Positions 45,444 through 54,308 of a stretch of DNA of 64,000 bases are shown here, piece after piece. Source of the stretch: Mesorhizobium qingshengii. Lineage in GTDB: Bacteria > Pseudomonadota > Alphaproteobacteria > Rhizobiales > Rhizobiaceae. The position numbers were made by a program, and so were the translations under genes. The notes below the pieces were generated by a model. The model saw nothing but the letters and a program-made list of their open reading frames with translations. It made no database searches and had not been told where the DNA came from. The DNA lies in assembly GCF_027563465.1 (NCBI RefSeq), contig NZ_JAPFQA010000001.1, positions 248,001 through 312,000 on the forward strand, written 5' to 3'. Every line of letters begins with the position of its first letter. The stretch's first letter is position 1.

Positions 45444-46240
45444 GATGTCTTTTCCCGATCCTGGCGACGCTTGTTGCGGTTCTCGACGCTGCGGCGCACG
45501 TCCTCCTCGGCATTGTCGATGAGCACCAGCAGTGCTTTTTGCGCGCCGGTCGCGTCGCCGGCGGCAATCTTCTCAGCCACTTCCCGGTGCAGCGGCAAAG
45601 AGTGGCGCTGCCCTTCCGGATTGTCGTTGGAGAGGCGAAAGCTCATCACCAATGCGGTTTCGACCAGCGCCGCCAGCGAGCCGATCAGCTCGTTGCCGGT
45701 CATGCGCAGGATGGTCTGGTGGAACAGCAGGTCGGGCTTGGCGAAGCGGTCGCCGTCGTCGCCGACCGCTTCCATTTCAGCCAGCGCGGCATTGATCTCG
45801 GCAATCTGCGCCGGTGTGGCGCGCTGCGCGGCAAGCGCGGCCGACATCGGCTCGATGGCCCGCCGCAGCTCGAAAAGCGCCCTGACATCGTCGGCGCTGA
45901 CACCGCTGGCGTAGCGCCACGACAGGACGTCCGGGTCGAGGAAATTCCAGTCGGAGCGAGGACGCACCCGCGTGCCGGTCTTCGGCCGCGATTCAACGAG
46001 CCCCTTGCCCGCCAGCACCTTGATCGCCTCGCGCAGCACGGTGCGGCTAACCCCCAGCATCTCGCTGGAATCGTCGGCATTGGGCAGTGCTTCGCCGGGC
46101 AGGAAATCACCTTGCACGATGCGCAAACCGATCTGCTCGACGACTGTAGCGTGCAGCGCGGTGGAGCCGCTGAAAACCGCGACGGCGACGCGCGAGGTGC
46201 GTGCCGTGCTGAAAGATTTCTTATTCTTCATACTATTCAT
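45440..46240 (-). CDS. GntR-family (FadR-type) regulator of the aldonate operon
   Basis: A 266-residue regulator. The winged helix is VVEQIGLRIVQGDFLPGEAL then SSEMLGVSRTVLREAIKVLA (about 32-75). SRPKTGTRVRPRSDWNFLDP is the wing seen in DgoR/LgoR-like proteins for sugar acids. The FCD domain follows, with DLLFHQTILRMTGNELIGSL. Two starts are close together (46240 and 46231); the first overlaps an 8-base palindrome. It is the first gene of the operon and is probably autoregulated. Confidence 0.88.
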   Translation of the reverse strand: MNSMKNKKSFSTARTSRVAVAVFSGSTALHATVVEQIGLRIVQGDFLPGEALPNADDSSEMLGVSRTVLREAIKVLAGKGLVESRPKTGTRVRPRSDWNFLDPDVLSWRYASGVSADDVRALFELRRAIEPMSAALAAQRATPAQIAEINAALAEMEAVGDDGDRFAKPDLLFHQTILRMTGNELIGSLAALVETALVMSFRLSNDNPEGQRHSLPLHREVAEKIAAGDATGAQKALLVLIDNAEEDVRRSVENRNKRRQDREKTS

Positions 46241-46243
46241 ATG
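46236..46243. promoter_or_regulatory. TCATATGA palindrome at the GntR start
   Basis: The 8-base palindrome TCATATGA lies on the GntR start codon, in the 46-base divergent region before the mutarotase gene. Nearby AT-rich repeats (ATATGATATG) extend it. A GntR bound here would block both genes. Assignment is inference. Confidence 0.35.
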
Positions 46244-46286
46244 ATATGTCTTAAAGGCATTGCGATTGGAGTCAAGGGATGGGGGA

Positions 46287-47219
46287 ATGCCGATGACAAA
46301 GAATTCTGCTGTCGTTGCCGAGCAGCACCCAGAGCTGATCTCGATCAGCGACGGCATTGCGACTGTCGAAGTTGCTCCGGCCGCCGGCGGCGCCGTGGCG
46401 TCGTATCGCTGGTGGCAAGATGGGTCTGCCGTCGACTGGCTACGCCCGGCCGACCAGGCGGCGATCAGCCGCCGCGATGCCGGCGCCATGGCCTGCTTCC
46501 CGCTCGTCCCCTATTCCAATCGTATAAGGGGTGGCCGCTTCGAATTCGCGGGCCGCACCGTGGCGTTGCCCAGCCGGCCGGAGGATCCGCACCATGAGCA
46601 TGGCCATGGCTGGCGCAGGCCGTGGACAGTCATGCGGTGCGAAGCCGGCACCATCGTCCTGCGCTATCGCCACATCGCCGATTCCTGGCCGTGGAGCTAT
46701 GAAGCCCGGCAAGTGATCTCGCTGATCGATGGCGGGTTGGTCATTGCCATTTCGGTGCGCAACCTCTCGGACACGCCGATGCCGGCCGGATTCGGCCTCC
46801 ATCCCTATTTCCCGTCGACGCCGTGGACGCATGTCCAGGCGCCGGTGTCCGGCATGTGGGAGACCGACGCGGACGTCTTGCCAACCCGCCACGTGCCGCC
46901 GCCGGCGGGAGCCGATCCGACCACCGGCTTCGACGTTTCGGAAACGGACTTCGACACGGTCTTCACCGGATGGGCGCGCCGCGCCCGGATCAGCTGGCCG
47001 GAGCATGGACGGCAACTAGACATCGAGGCCGAGGCACCGCTCGATTTCCTCGTCCTCTATACGCCACCCGGCGAGCCGTTCTTTTGCGCCGAGCCGGTCA
47101 GCAACATCACCGATGCGTTCAACCGCACGGGCGACGGCATCAACACCGGCTGCATCATACTGGCACCCGGGCAGATGCGATCCGCAAGCGTTCGCTTCAC
47201 GCCTTCGCAGGCACTTTGA
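46287..47219 (+). CDS. Aldose 1-epimerase (mutarotase)
   Basis: A 310-residue galactose mutarotase-fold enzyme that interconverts sugar anomers. The catalytic histidines are in HHEHGHGWRRPW and GFGLHPYFPS; the general-base glutamate is in CAEPVSNITDAFN. The start may be ATG 46287 (AAGGGA upstream) or 46293 (GGGGG upstream). It is divergent from the GntR-led aldonate operon and would supply the correct anomer to the 1-dehydrogenase. Confidence 0.88.
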   Translation: MPMTKNSAVVAEQHPELISISDGIATVEVAPAAGGAVASYRWWQDGSAVDWLRPADQAAISRRDAGAMACFPLVPYSNRIRGGRFEFAGRTVALPSRPEDPHHEHGHGWRRPWTVMRCEAGTIVLRYRHIADSWPWSYEARQVISLIDGGLVIAISVRNLSDTPMPAGFGLHPYFPSTPWTHVQAPVSGMWETDADVLPTRHVPPPAGADPTTGFDVSETDFDTVFTGWARRARISWPEHGRQLDIEAEAPLDFLVLYTPPGEPFFCAEPVSNITDAFNRTGDGINTGCIILAPGQMRSASVRFTPSQAL

Positions 47220-47252
47220 TCGTCAGTATCGACTGCCCAGTGCGAGGCCGGT

Positions 47253-48698
47253 TCAGAACGGATAATGCTGGCCCGGATCCTCGATCGTCATCCAGCGCAG
47301 GTCGGTGAATTCGGCGATCGACGCCTTGCCGCCGAAGCGGCCATAACCCGAGCCCTTGACGCCACCGAACGGCATCTGTGCCTCATCGCCGACGGTCGGG
47401 CCGTTGATGTGGCAGATGCCGGCCTCAATCCGCGCGGCGACCGCCATGGCGCGCCCGATGTCGCGGCTGAACACGGCTGACGACAGGCCGTATTCGGTGT
47501 CGTTGGCGACCCGAACGGCTTCATCCTCGCCCTTCACCCGGATCACCGGCTTCACCGGCCCGAAGGACTCTTCGGCGTAGACGCGCATTGCCGGCGTGAC
47601 GTGGTCGAGCAAAGTCGCTTCGACGACGGTGCCGCTGCGCTTGCCGCCCGCGACAAGCTTCGCGCCCTTGGCGACAGCGTCGGCGATGAGTTCCTCCATC
47701 TTGTCGGCGGCCTGGCTGCTGACCAGCGAGCCCAGCACGACGTGGCCGCGCGGGTCGCCTGCCGGCAGTTTCGATGCGCGCGCAGCCAGCTTGGAAACGA
47801 ATTCGTCGGCGATCGCTTCATCGACGATCAGGCGCTCGGTCGACATGCAGATCTGGCCTTGATGCATGAAGGCGCCGAAGGTCGCGGCATTCACCGCCGC
47901 GTCGATGTCGGCATCGTCCAGCACCAGCAATGGCGCCTTGCCGCCGAGTTCCAGCAACGCCGGCTTCAGGTGCCGTCCGGCGAGTTCGGCGATGATCCTG
48001 CCGACCTTGGTCGAGCCGGTGAAATTGACGCGCCTGACCGAGGGATGCGCGACCAGCGCCTCGACGATGCCTGCCGCATCCTTCGGATCGTTGGTCACGA
48101 CATTGATGACGCCCTTGGGCAAGCCGGCCTCGACCAGCACCTGTCCGATCAGCCGATGCGTGCCGGGGCACATTTCGGAGGCCTTCAGCACGACGGTGTT
48201 GCCGCAAGCGATCGGCATCGCGACGGCGCGGGTGCCGAGAATGACGGGTGCGTTCCACGGCGCAATGCCGAGGCACACGCCGGCCGGCTGGCGGATAGCC
48301 ATGGCCAGCGTCCCCGGCTTGTCGGAAGGAATGATCTCGCCCGAAATCTGCGTGGTCATCGCCGCCGCCTCGCGCAGCATGTTGGCGGCCAGCATGACGT
48401 TGAAGCCGGCCCAGGGGCCGGTAGCCCCGGTCTCTTCCATCATCAGCCTGGTGAACTCGCCGACCTTCGAGGCCATCACGTCAGCGGCCTTGGACAGCAA
48501 GGCGCGGCGCTCGCCGGGCCCGGTCTTCGACCATGCCGGGAAGGCGACCGCCGCGGCGTCGACCGCTGCGTTGGCGTCGGCGACGCTGGCCGCGGCGGCG
48601 CGTGTCGCCAGCCTGCCGGTGAACGGATCCATGCGCTCGTAGGAGGCCGAACCGGACGCATCCCTTTTATCGCCGTCGATCAGAAGTCCGATATCCAT
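47253..48698 (-). CDS. Aldehyde dehydrogenase, vanillin/salicylaldehyde type
   Basis: A 481-residue NAD(P)-dependent aldehyde dehydrogenase. The nucleotide site is NFTGSTKVGRIIAEL, the catalytic glutamate in LELGGKAPLLVLDDAD and cysteine in HQGQICMSTERLIVD. GIAPWNAPVILGTRAVAMPI and HINGPTVGDEAQMPFGGVKG resemble vanillin and salicylaldehyde dehydrogenases. AAGGAG precedes the ATG. It is the last gene of the importer/coniferyl-alcohol-dehydrogenase operon, so its substrate is likely an aromatic aldehyde such as coniferyl aldehyde. A ketoglutarate-semialdehyde role for the nearby sugar pathway is less likely. Confidence 0.88.
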   Translation of the reverse strand: MDIGLLIDGDKRDASGSASYERMDPFTGRLATRAAAASVADANAAVDAAAVAFPAWSKTGPGERRALLSKAADVMASKVGEFTRLMMEETGATGPWAGFNVMLAANMLREAAAMTTQISGEIIPSDKPGTLAMAIRQPAGVCLGIAPWNAPVILGTRAVAMPIACGNTVVLKASEMCPGTHRLIGQVLVEAGLPKGVINVVTNDPKDAAGIVEALVAHPSVRRVNFTGSTKVGRIIAELAGRHLKPALLELGGKAPLLVLDDADIDAAVNAATFGAFMHQGQICMSTERLIVDEAIADEFVSKLAARASKLPAGDPRGHVVLGSLVSSQAADKMEELIADAVAKGAKLVAGGKRSGTVVEATLLDHVTPAMRVYAEESFGPVKPVIRVKGEDEAVRVANDTEYGLSSAVFSRDIGRAMAVAARIEAGICHINGPTVGDEAQMPFGGVKGSGYGRFGGKASIAEFTDLRWMTIEDPGQHYPF

Positions 48699-48731
48699 GA
48701 ATGTCTCCTTCGCTCCGGTGGAGCTTCTTGA

Positions 48732-49523
48732 TTAGAAACCGAGCACTTCGGCGTTGATCGAGGCCTCGAGGCCGCCATCGACCGGCACATTGGCGCCGTT
48801 GACCCAGCGCGCGCCGTCCGAGCACAGGAACAGCACCACCGGGGCGATGTCACCCGATGTGCCGGCGCGCCCAACCCTGGCAATGTCGCTGTCGACGCGG
48901 GCATCGCCGAGCACGGTTCGGAACTGTTTCAGGATCGGCGTCTCGACCGGCCCCGGGCTCACTGCATTGACGCGGATGCCACGGTTCTTGAACAGGTCCT
49001 GATGCGCGGCACGGAAAGTCCAAAGCAGCAGCAGTTCCTTCGAGACCGGATAGCCTTCCTCGTTCTTGACCGCGTGGTCGGCAACCACCTTGGCGATATC
49101 AGGGAAGCCCTCGATGCCGACCATCGATGCCGCACGATTGAGATTGGCACGCCAGCCATAGCCGGCGATCGAGGCGACATTGACGATGGCGCCGCCTTCG
49201 CGAAGCTTTGGCGCCAGGCCTTCCGATAGCGCCCGCAGCCCGAAGAAGTTGACGGCCAGCGTCGACGCCGCTCCGGTGTTGCCGGAGAGACCGGCGACGT
49301 TGCAGAGCGCGTCGATGCGTTGCGGCAGGCTTGCGACGAGATCGTCGACACCGGCCTTCGACGAGATGTCGGCCTTGACGAAGCTGCCAACCGGTCCGGC
49401 CGGCTCACGGACATCGACACCGATCACGTCGGCGCCGAGCTGGCCGGCGAGTTCTGCCGTGCGGGCGCCGATGCCTGACGCGACACCGGTGATGAGGATC
49501 GTCTTGCCGAAAAGCATGGTCAT
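48732..49523 (-). CDS. Coniferyl-alcohol dehydrogenase-like SDR
   Basis: A 263-residue short-chain dehydrogenase. MLFGKTILITGVASGIGART gives the cofactor loop, VASIAGYGWRANLNR the serine and GYPVSKELLLLW the YxxxK pair (Y-P-V-S-K). The sparse GLSGNTGAASTLAVNFFGLR region and the C-terminal INAEVLGF resemble CalA coniferyl-alcohol dehydrogenase. It would oxidise coniferyl or a similar aryl alcohol to the aldehyde. ATG 49523 overlaps the LivM-like stop (ATGA) and is two residues longer than the next ATG. Confidence 0.83.
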   Translation of the reverse strand: MTMLFGKTILITGVASGIGARTAELAGQLGADVIGVDVREPAGPVGSFVKADISSKAGVDDLVASLPQRIDALCNVAGLSGNTGAASTLAVNFFGLRALSEGLAPKLREGGAIVNVASIAGYGWRANLNRAASMVGIEGFPDIAKVVADHAVKNEEGYPVSKELLLLWTFRAAHQDLFKNRGIRVNAVSPGPVETPILKQFRTVLGDARVDSDIARVGRAGTSGDIAPVVLFLCSDGARWVNGANVPVDGGLEASINAEVLGF

Positions 49524-50593
49524 GCCTTCTCCTGATGCTGTGTGGATTGCCGCGGCGAGGGCGCGGTGCCATCGTCGGCCGGAGCTGTTGGATTGCCCGG
49601 CAGCCTGACACGGTAGCCGACCGGCAGCAGGCGCAGGCCAAAACGCTCCTCGACCGTCCCCCACAGGCCGCGTGGCAGGAAAAGCGAGAACAGCACGGCG
49701 GTGGCGCCAAGCCCGATCAGGTACCAGACGCCGGTGCCGCCGAACCAGGTCTCGATGAGGAAGAACACCAGGGCGCCTAAAATGGCGCCTTCGAAGGTGC
49801 CGATGCCGCCGACCAGCACCATGAAGATCATGTAGGCGGTCCACTGGACGTTGAAATAGGTTTTCGGCTGGAAGGTGATGGACGTCGCCAGCCACAGCGC
49901 GCCGGCGATGCCGATGCCGAAGGCGGCAAGCACGAACAGCAGCCGCTTGGTGCCGGTGACGCGCACGCCGACCGACGCGGCGGCATCCTCATTGTCCCGG
50001 ATCGCGCGGATCGCGGCGCCGGTGCTGCCGCGCAGCAGGCCGAACAGCATGGCGAGCAGCGCGGTCATCGAGGCCAGCGCCAGCCAGTAGATTGTCATTC
50101 GTCTGGTGCCGGCGTCGTAGACATTGAGCGAGATCAGCGAGGTGCCGGTTTCGCCTTGCACCAGCCGGTCGAGATTGACGAGCAGATGCGTCAACGCCGC
50201 GATCACCCACATGCCGATGGCGAATTCGCCGTTTCTCAGCCGCAGCATGAACAGCGACAGCGGCACCGACACCACGCCGACGACGATCGCCGAAACGAAA
50301 AGCGAGGCGAACGGTTTGAGGCCGGCATCGGCCAGCCGGATGGCGAAGTAGGCGCCGAGCCCGAAGAAAACCTGCTGGCCGACAGACACCAGCCCGCCAA
50401 AGCCGGCCAGCGCGTTCCACATCGCCGCCAGGATCACATAGATGAACAGCGCGGTCATCCGGTCGACCGCGCCGGCCGACAGGAATTGCGGCGCGATTGC
50501 CAGCAGCGCGATGATGACGGCGACCGCCACTGCGGCGATCCGCGACGTCGCTGTGCCGCGCTCGATGACAGGCGAGGTCGAGGCAGCGCTCAT
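49520..50593 (-). CDS. Aromatic-acid type ABC permease (LivM family)
   Basis: A 357-residue polytopic permease. NALAGFGGLVSVGQQVFFGL, LRLRNGEFAIGMWVIAALTH and AIRAIRDNEDAAASVGVRVT are LivM landmarks; MIFMVLVGGIGTFEGAILGA closes the core. The tail is unusually long and proline-rich. It belongs to an importer likely induced by protocatechuate through PcaQ, comparable with the Sinorhizobium PcaMNVWX system. Confidence 0.9.
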   Translation of the reverse strand: MSAASTSPVIERGTATSRIAAVAVAVIIALLAIAPQFLSAGAVDRMTALFIYVILAAMWNALAGFGGLVSVGQQVFFGLGAYFAIRLADAGLKPFASLFVSAIVVGVVSVPLSLFMLRLRNGEFAIGMWVIAALTHLLVNLDRLVQGETGTSLISLNVYDAGTRRMTIYWLALASMTALLAMLFGLLRGSTGAAIRAIRDNEDAAASVGVRVTGTKRLLFVLAAFGIGIAGALWLATSITFQPKTYFNVQWTAYMIFMVLVGGIGTFEGAILGALVFFLIETWFGGTGVWYLIGLGATAVLFSLFLPRGLWGTVEERFGLRLLPVGYRVRLPGNPTAPADDGTAPSPRQSTQHQEKA

Positions 50594-51486
50594 GACGCGC
50601 TCCGGGAGGGCAGGCGCAGCAGGCCGCGCAGACCAAGGCCGGATGTCGAAAGCCGCACGAACAGCACGACAAGGAACACGGCGTGGCCGCCGATCAGAAA
50701 ACCTTGCGGATGCACCTGCGCGCCGAGCGTCTGCGCAAGCGCCAGCACGATGCCGCCGACCAGCGTTCCCCACAGCGAGCCGGCGCCGCCGATCACCGCG
50801 GCTTCGAAGGCGAACAGCAATTGCGGCGCGCCGGCATAGGGATCGAAGGTGGCGCGCATGCCGAGGAACGCGCCGGCAAGGCCGACCGTGACCATGGCTA
50901 TTGCCGCGGCGATGGCATTGACGCGGCGTGCATCGACTCCAACCAGTCCGGCGGTATCCGGGTCCTCCGAAGTGGCGCGGATCGAGCGGCCGAGCCGTGT
51001 GTGGGTCAGGAAGAGCTGCAGCCCGCCAAGCAGGACCACGGCGGTGGCGAACATGATCACGGCGAGCTTGCCGACATAGATGCTGCCCGGCCACTCCCAG
51101 GAATCATAGGAGAGGCTGCCAATGTAGGGCGCCAGCGAGCGGGTATCGGCGCCAAACTGCTCGAACAGCAGATTGTCGATGACGATGGCGAGGCCGAACG
51201 TGGTCAGGATCGGCAGCAGCGCCCCGCCGCGCGCGCTGCGCTCGAGCAGGAAGCGCTGCAGCGTCCAGCCGATCGCCGCCATCAGTGGCAGCACGATGAG
51301 CAGGCCGACAAACGGCGAGACATGGAACCGCGAGGCGAGCCACCACAGCGCATAGGCGGCGAACACGGCCAGGCTGCCATGGGCGAGATTGATGATCCGC
51401 ATAACCGAAAACATGAAGGACAGGCCGCAAGCGATCAACGCATAGTAGCCGCCAAGCAGAATACCCTGGATGATCTGGTTGCTCAT
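50590..51486 (-). CDS. Aromatic-acid type ABC permease (LivH family)
   Basis: A 298-residue permease with FSVMRIINLAHGSLAVFAAY, SIRATSEDPDTAGLVGVDAR in the cytoplasmic loop, and EAAVIGGAGSLWGTLVGGIV near the end. Start and stop overlap the neighbouring genes by four bases. Partner of the LivM-family protein in the same operon. Confidence 0.91.
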   Translation of the reverse strand: MSNQIIQGILLGGYYALIACGLSFMFSVMRIINLAHGSLAVFAAYALWWLASRFHVSPFVGLLIVLPLMAAIGWTLQRFLLERSARGGALLPILTTFGLAIVIDNLLFEQFGADTRSLAPYIGSLSYDSWEWPGSIYVGKLAVIMFATAVVLLGGLQLFLTHTRLGRSIRATSEDPDTAGLVGVDARRVNAIAAAIAMVTVGLAGAFLGMRATFDPYAGAPQLLFAFEAAVIGGAGSLWGTLVGGIVLALAQTLGAQVHPQGFLIGGHAVFLVVLFVRLSTSGLGLRGLLRLPSRSAS

Positions 51487-52211
51487 GCCGGAACGCTCCC
51501 GGTGCTTTTCCGGTGCAGGCCGAAATAGGCCTTGGTCACATCCTCGCGCGAGATATCCCTGGTCGATCCTTCAAGCGCGACGCGGCCTTCGAGCATGCAG
51601 ATGACCCTGTCCGATACCGCGAGCGCCCGGTTGAGGTCCTGCTCGACCAGGATGATCGTCGTGCCCGAGCTGATAAGGCCCTGCAGTGCGTCATAGACAC
51701 GGTCGACGATCAGCGGCGACAGGCCAAGCGAAACCTCGTCGAGCAGCAGCACGTCCGGATTGCTCATCAGCGCGCGACCGATCGCCGTCGCCTGTTGCTC
51801 GCCGCCAGACAGGTGACCCGTCCTGGCATGGCGGCGCGGCTTCAGATTGGGGAACATCTCGAGCACCCTGTCGACGCTCCAGTCGCCCGGCCGGCCGGCG
51901 GTCTTGCCAAGCAGAAGGTTCTCCTCGACCGTCATTTGCACGAACAGCTTTCGCCCCTCCGGCACCAGCGCGATGCCCATGCCGACGCGTTTATGCGATG
52001 GCACGTCGCTGAGATCGGCCCCGTCCAGCAGCACGCGGCCGGCCGCCGGCTGATGCGCGCCGGCGATTGCCCTGAGCAGCGTCGTCTTGCCGGCGCCGTT
52101 GGCGCCGACCAGCGCCAGCCTCTCACCGCGTTCGACTGTGAAGCTGACGCCGCGCACCGCCTGCAGCAGGCCATGCCGGACAACCAGGTTCTCGACCGAA
52201 AGCAGGCTCAT
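51483..52211 (-). CDS. Aromatic-acid type ABC ATPase (LivF family)
   Basis: A 242-residue ATPase. Walker A GANGAGKTT (about 37-45), ALVPEGRKLFVQMTVEENLL in the Q-loop region, signature LSGGEQQA, Walker B VLLLDEVSLGLSP and H-loop VEQDLN. ATGA overlaps both neighbours. Works with the LivG-family ATPase directly upstream. Confidence 0.92.
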   Translation of the reverse strand: MSLLSVENLVVRHGLLQAVRGVSFTVERGERLALVGANGAGKTTLLRAIAGAHQPAAGRVLLDGADLSDVPSHKRVGMGIALVPEGRKLFVQMTVEENLLLGKTAGRPGDWSVDRVLEMFPNLKPRRHARTGHLSGGEQQATAIGRALMSNPDVLLLDEVSLGLSPLIVDRVYDALQGLISSGTTIILVEQDLNRALAVSDRVICMLEGRVALEGSTRDISREDVTKAYFGLHRKSTGSVPA

Positions 52212-52948
52212 TTCGGGCCTCCGCCGAGATAGGCGTGGATCACTTGCGGGTCGGCCATCACCGTTTGCGGGTCACCGTCGGCGATGATCCTGCCGGCGTC
52301 CATGCAGATCAGCCGCTCGGCCACCTGCAGCAGGATGTGGACGATGTGTTCGATCCAGACGATGCCGATCTTGCGCCGGCGCAATTCCTTGATCGTGTCG
52401 ACAAGTTCGCCGGCTTCGCCATCGGTCAAGCCGCCGCCGATCTCGTCCAGAAGAAGCAGCGTCGGTCTTGCGGCGAGCGCCCGGGCCAGTTCCAGTCGTT
52501 TGCGGTCGAGCAGCCCGAGCGTTTCGGCGCGCCGGTTGGCAACGCTGAGCATGCCGCACAGTGTCAGCGAGCCGAGCGCTTCCTCATAGGCCTCGTCGCG
52601 GCCGAGGCCGGCGCCATGCGACGCGGCGACGAAGACGTTCTCGAAAGTGGTCATGCCGCTGAACGGTTTCGGCACCTGATGCGTGCGCACCAGGCCGAGC
52701 CGGCAGCGCTGCGTCGCCGTCAGGGTCGTCACGTCATCGCCCTTGAAACTCACCTTGCCCGAACTCGGCGGAAAGGCGCCTGAAAGCACGCTGAGCAGCG
52801 TGGTCTTGCCGGCGCCGTTCGGGCCGACGATGCCGACCGCCTCGTCGGCTGCCATGGTGAAGTCGACGGCGTCCAGCACCACAAGCGCGCCGAAGCGCTT
52901 GTGGATACCGGCAGCGGTGAGAACAGCCTGTTGTTGCGGATGGGTCAC
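52208..52948 (-). CDS. Aromatic-acid type ABC ATPase (LivG family)
   Basis: A 246-residue ATPase. Walker A GPNGAGKTT (about 40-48), LVRTHQVPKPFSGMTTFENV in place of the usual LivG Q-loop, a signature region without the full LSGGQ (ETLGLLDRKRLELAR), Walker B LLLLDEIGGGLTD and H-loop WIEHIV. The degenerate signature motif is seen in other LivG proteins. It follows the binding-protein gene by 24 bases. Confidence 0.9.
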   Translation of the reverse strand: MTHPQQQAVLTAAGIHKRFGALVVLDAVDFTMAADEAVGIVGPNGAGKTTLLSVLSGAFPPSSGKVSFKGDDVTTLTATQRCRLGLVRTHQVPKPFSGMTTFENVFVAASHGAGLGRDEAYEEALGSLTLCGMLSVANRRAETLGLLDRKRLELARALAARPTLLLLDEIGGGLTDGEAGELVDTIKELRRRKIGIVWIEHIVHILLQVAERLICMDAGRIIADGDPQTVMADPQVIHAYLGGGPK

Positions 52949-52972
52949 CAGGCGATCCTCGTCAGCGGTCCA

Positions 52973-54289
52973 TCAACCGTTGTAAGGCAGAAGCTTGGCT
53001 TCGACGGGCACCTTGGGGTCGGTGGCGTTCTCGGTCACCACGTAGTCGAGCGGGAATTTGCTGCCTTCCTTGGCGGCGACCCATTGCGTGCCGATGATCG
53101 GGCCGGGCGACACGTTGGCCACCGGCCCGCTGGTGAAGTCGACCTTGCCGATCATCGTCTCGGTCTTGAGCGTGCTCAGCGCCTTGGCCACCGCCGCCTT
53201 GTCCTTGGCGTCGGTGCTTGCCTTCAGCGCTTCGAAGCCGGCGTCGAGCAACGACATCGACGCGCCAAGCTGCTGCGTCCACTGCTTGCCGCTCGCCGCC
53301 TCATAGCCGTCGGCAAGCTCGGTGCCCGAAACGCCGGTCAGCGGCGACTTGTAGGGGAAGGCCTTGTGCCAGTAGGCGGCGCTCGAAATCTTCATGCCGA
53401 GATCGCCGAGCGCCTCGATGTCCGAAGGGAACAGGCCGGTCTTGGCGACCTGGCAGATCTTGATCTGCTTGATCAGGCCCTGTTGCGCCGCCTGGCGCCA
53501 GAAGGCGGCGAAATCCGGCGGGATCGGGAAGGAGTTGAAGATCTCGACGCCTTCCTGCTTGAACAGCGCGATCTGCGAGGAATAGTCGGTGGTGCCGGTT
53601 TCATAGGCGCCGGGATCGACGATGGTGAAACCTTGCTTGGCCAGCAGTGGCGCCAGATTGGCGCGGATCGCGTTGCCGTCGGCATCGTTGGGATACATGA
53701 CGCCGACCTTCTTGTTGGTCTCGATCAGGTTCCATTGCGAGATGTAGGTCTTGAAGAACTCGCCAACGCCGAAGCCGAAATGATAGGTCCATTTGAACGG
53801 CGAGGGCGCGCCGGGCTTGGCGCCACGGCCGAAATACCAGGCCTCCCACGGCATGACCGTAGAGAGGCAAGGCACGCCGGCGGCTTCGCAGGCGTCGGCC
53901 ACCGGATTGATCACCTCGGGCGTCGAGACCGCCAGCATCAGGTCGATAGCCTGGTTGTTGATCAGGTCCTTGGCCAGCTGTCCCGCGCGGGACGGATCCG
54001 ATTGCGTATCCTGGTCGAGGATTTCCACGCTGTATTTCTTGCCGCCGATGTCGAGGCCGCCGGCCAGCGCCTTGCGGGCCAGGTCGAGCACGTAGCCGTC
54101 GGTCTGGCCGAAGCCGGCCAGCGGCCCGGTGCGCGGGCTGACGAAGCCGACCTTGAGCGTGTTGCCTGCCTGGGCAAGGGCGTTGCGGCCGCCAAGTGCC
54201 AGCGCCGTGCCGCCGGCGATCGAGGTGGCAATGAACTGGCGTCGCGAAATGCCTGGAATCGTGGATCTGCTGCCGAGTGCGTGAGTCAT
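52973..54289 (-). CDS. pcaM: Aromatic-acid ABC binding protein, probable PcaM
   Basis: A 438-residue periplasmic binding protein of the branched-chain amino-acid family. Its leader is Tat-like (ISRRQFIATSIAGGTALALG, cleavage after LAQA). The mature protein begins NTLKVGFVSPRTGPLAGFGQ. VLDLARKALAGGLDIGGKKY and the later YPNDADGNAIRANLAPLLA mark the two lobes. ATG 54289 has GGGAGGAA upstream. It is the first gene of the importer operon, directly behind a PcaQ box, so it matches the position of protocatechuate-inducible PcaM. The symbol is by analogy; the ligand is untested. Confidence 0.8.
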   Translation of the reverse strand: MTHALGSRSTIPGISRRQFIATSIAGGTALALGGRNALAQAGNTLKVGFVSPRTGPLAGFGQTDGYVLDLARKALAGGLDIGGKKYSVEILDQDTQSDPSRAGQLAKDLINNQAIDLMLAVSTPEVINPVADACEAAGVPCLSTVMPWEAWYFGRGAKPGAPSPFKWTYHFGFGVGEFFKTYISQWNLIETNKKVGVMYPNDADGNAIRANLAPLLAKQGFTIVDPGAYETGTTDYSSQIALFKQEGVEIFNSFPIPPDFAAFWRQAAQQGLIKQIKICQVAKTGLFPSDIEALGDLGMKISSAAYWHKAFPYKSPLTGVSGTELADGYEAASGKQWTQQLGASMSLLDAGFEALKASTDAKDKAAVAKALSTLKTETMIGKVDFTSGPVANVSPGPIIGTQWVAAKEGSKFPLDYVVTENATDPKVPVEAKLLPYNG

Positions 54290-54308
54290 GTTTTCCTCCC
54301 TCTGTGGC

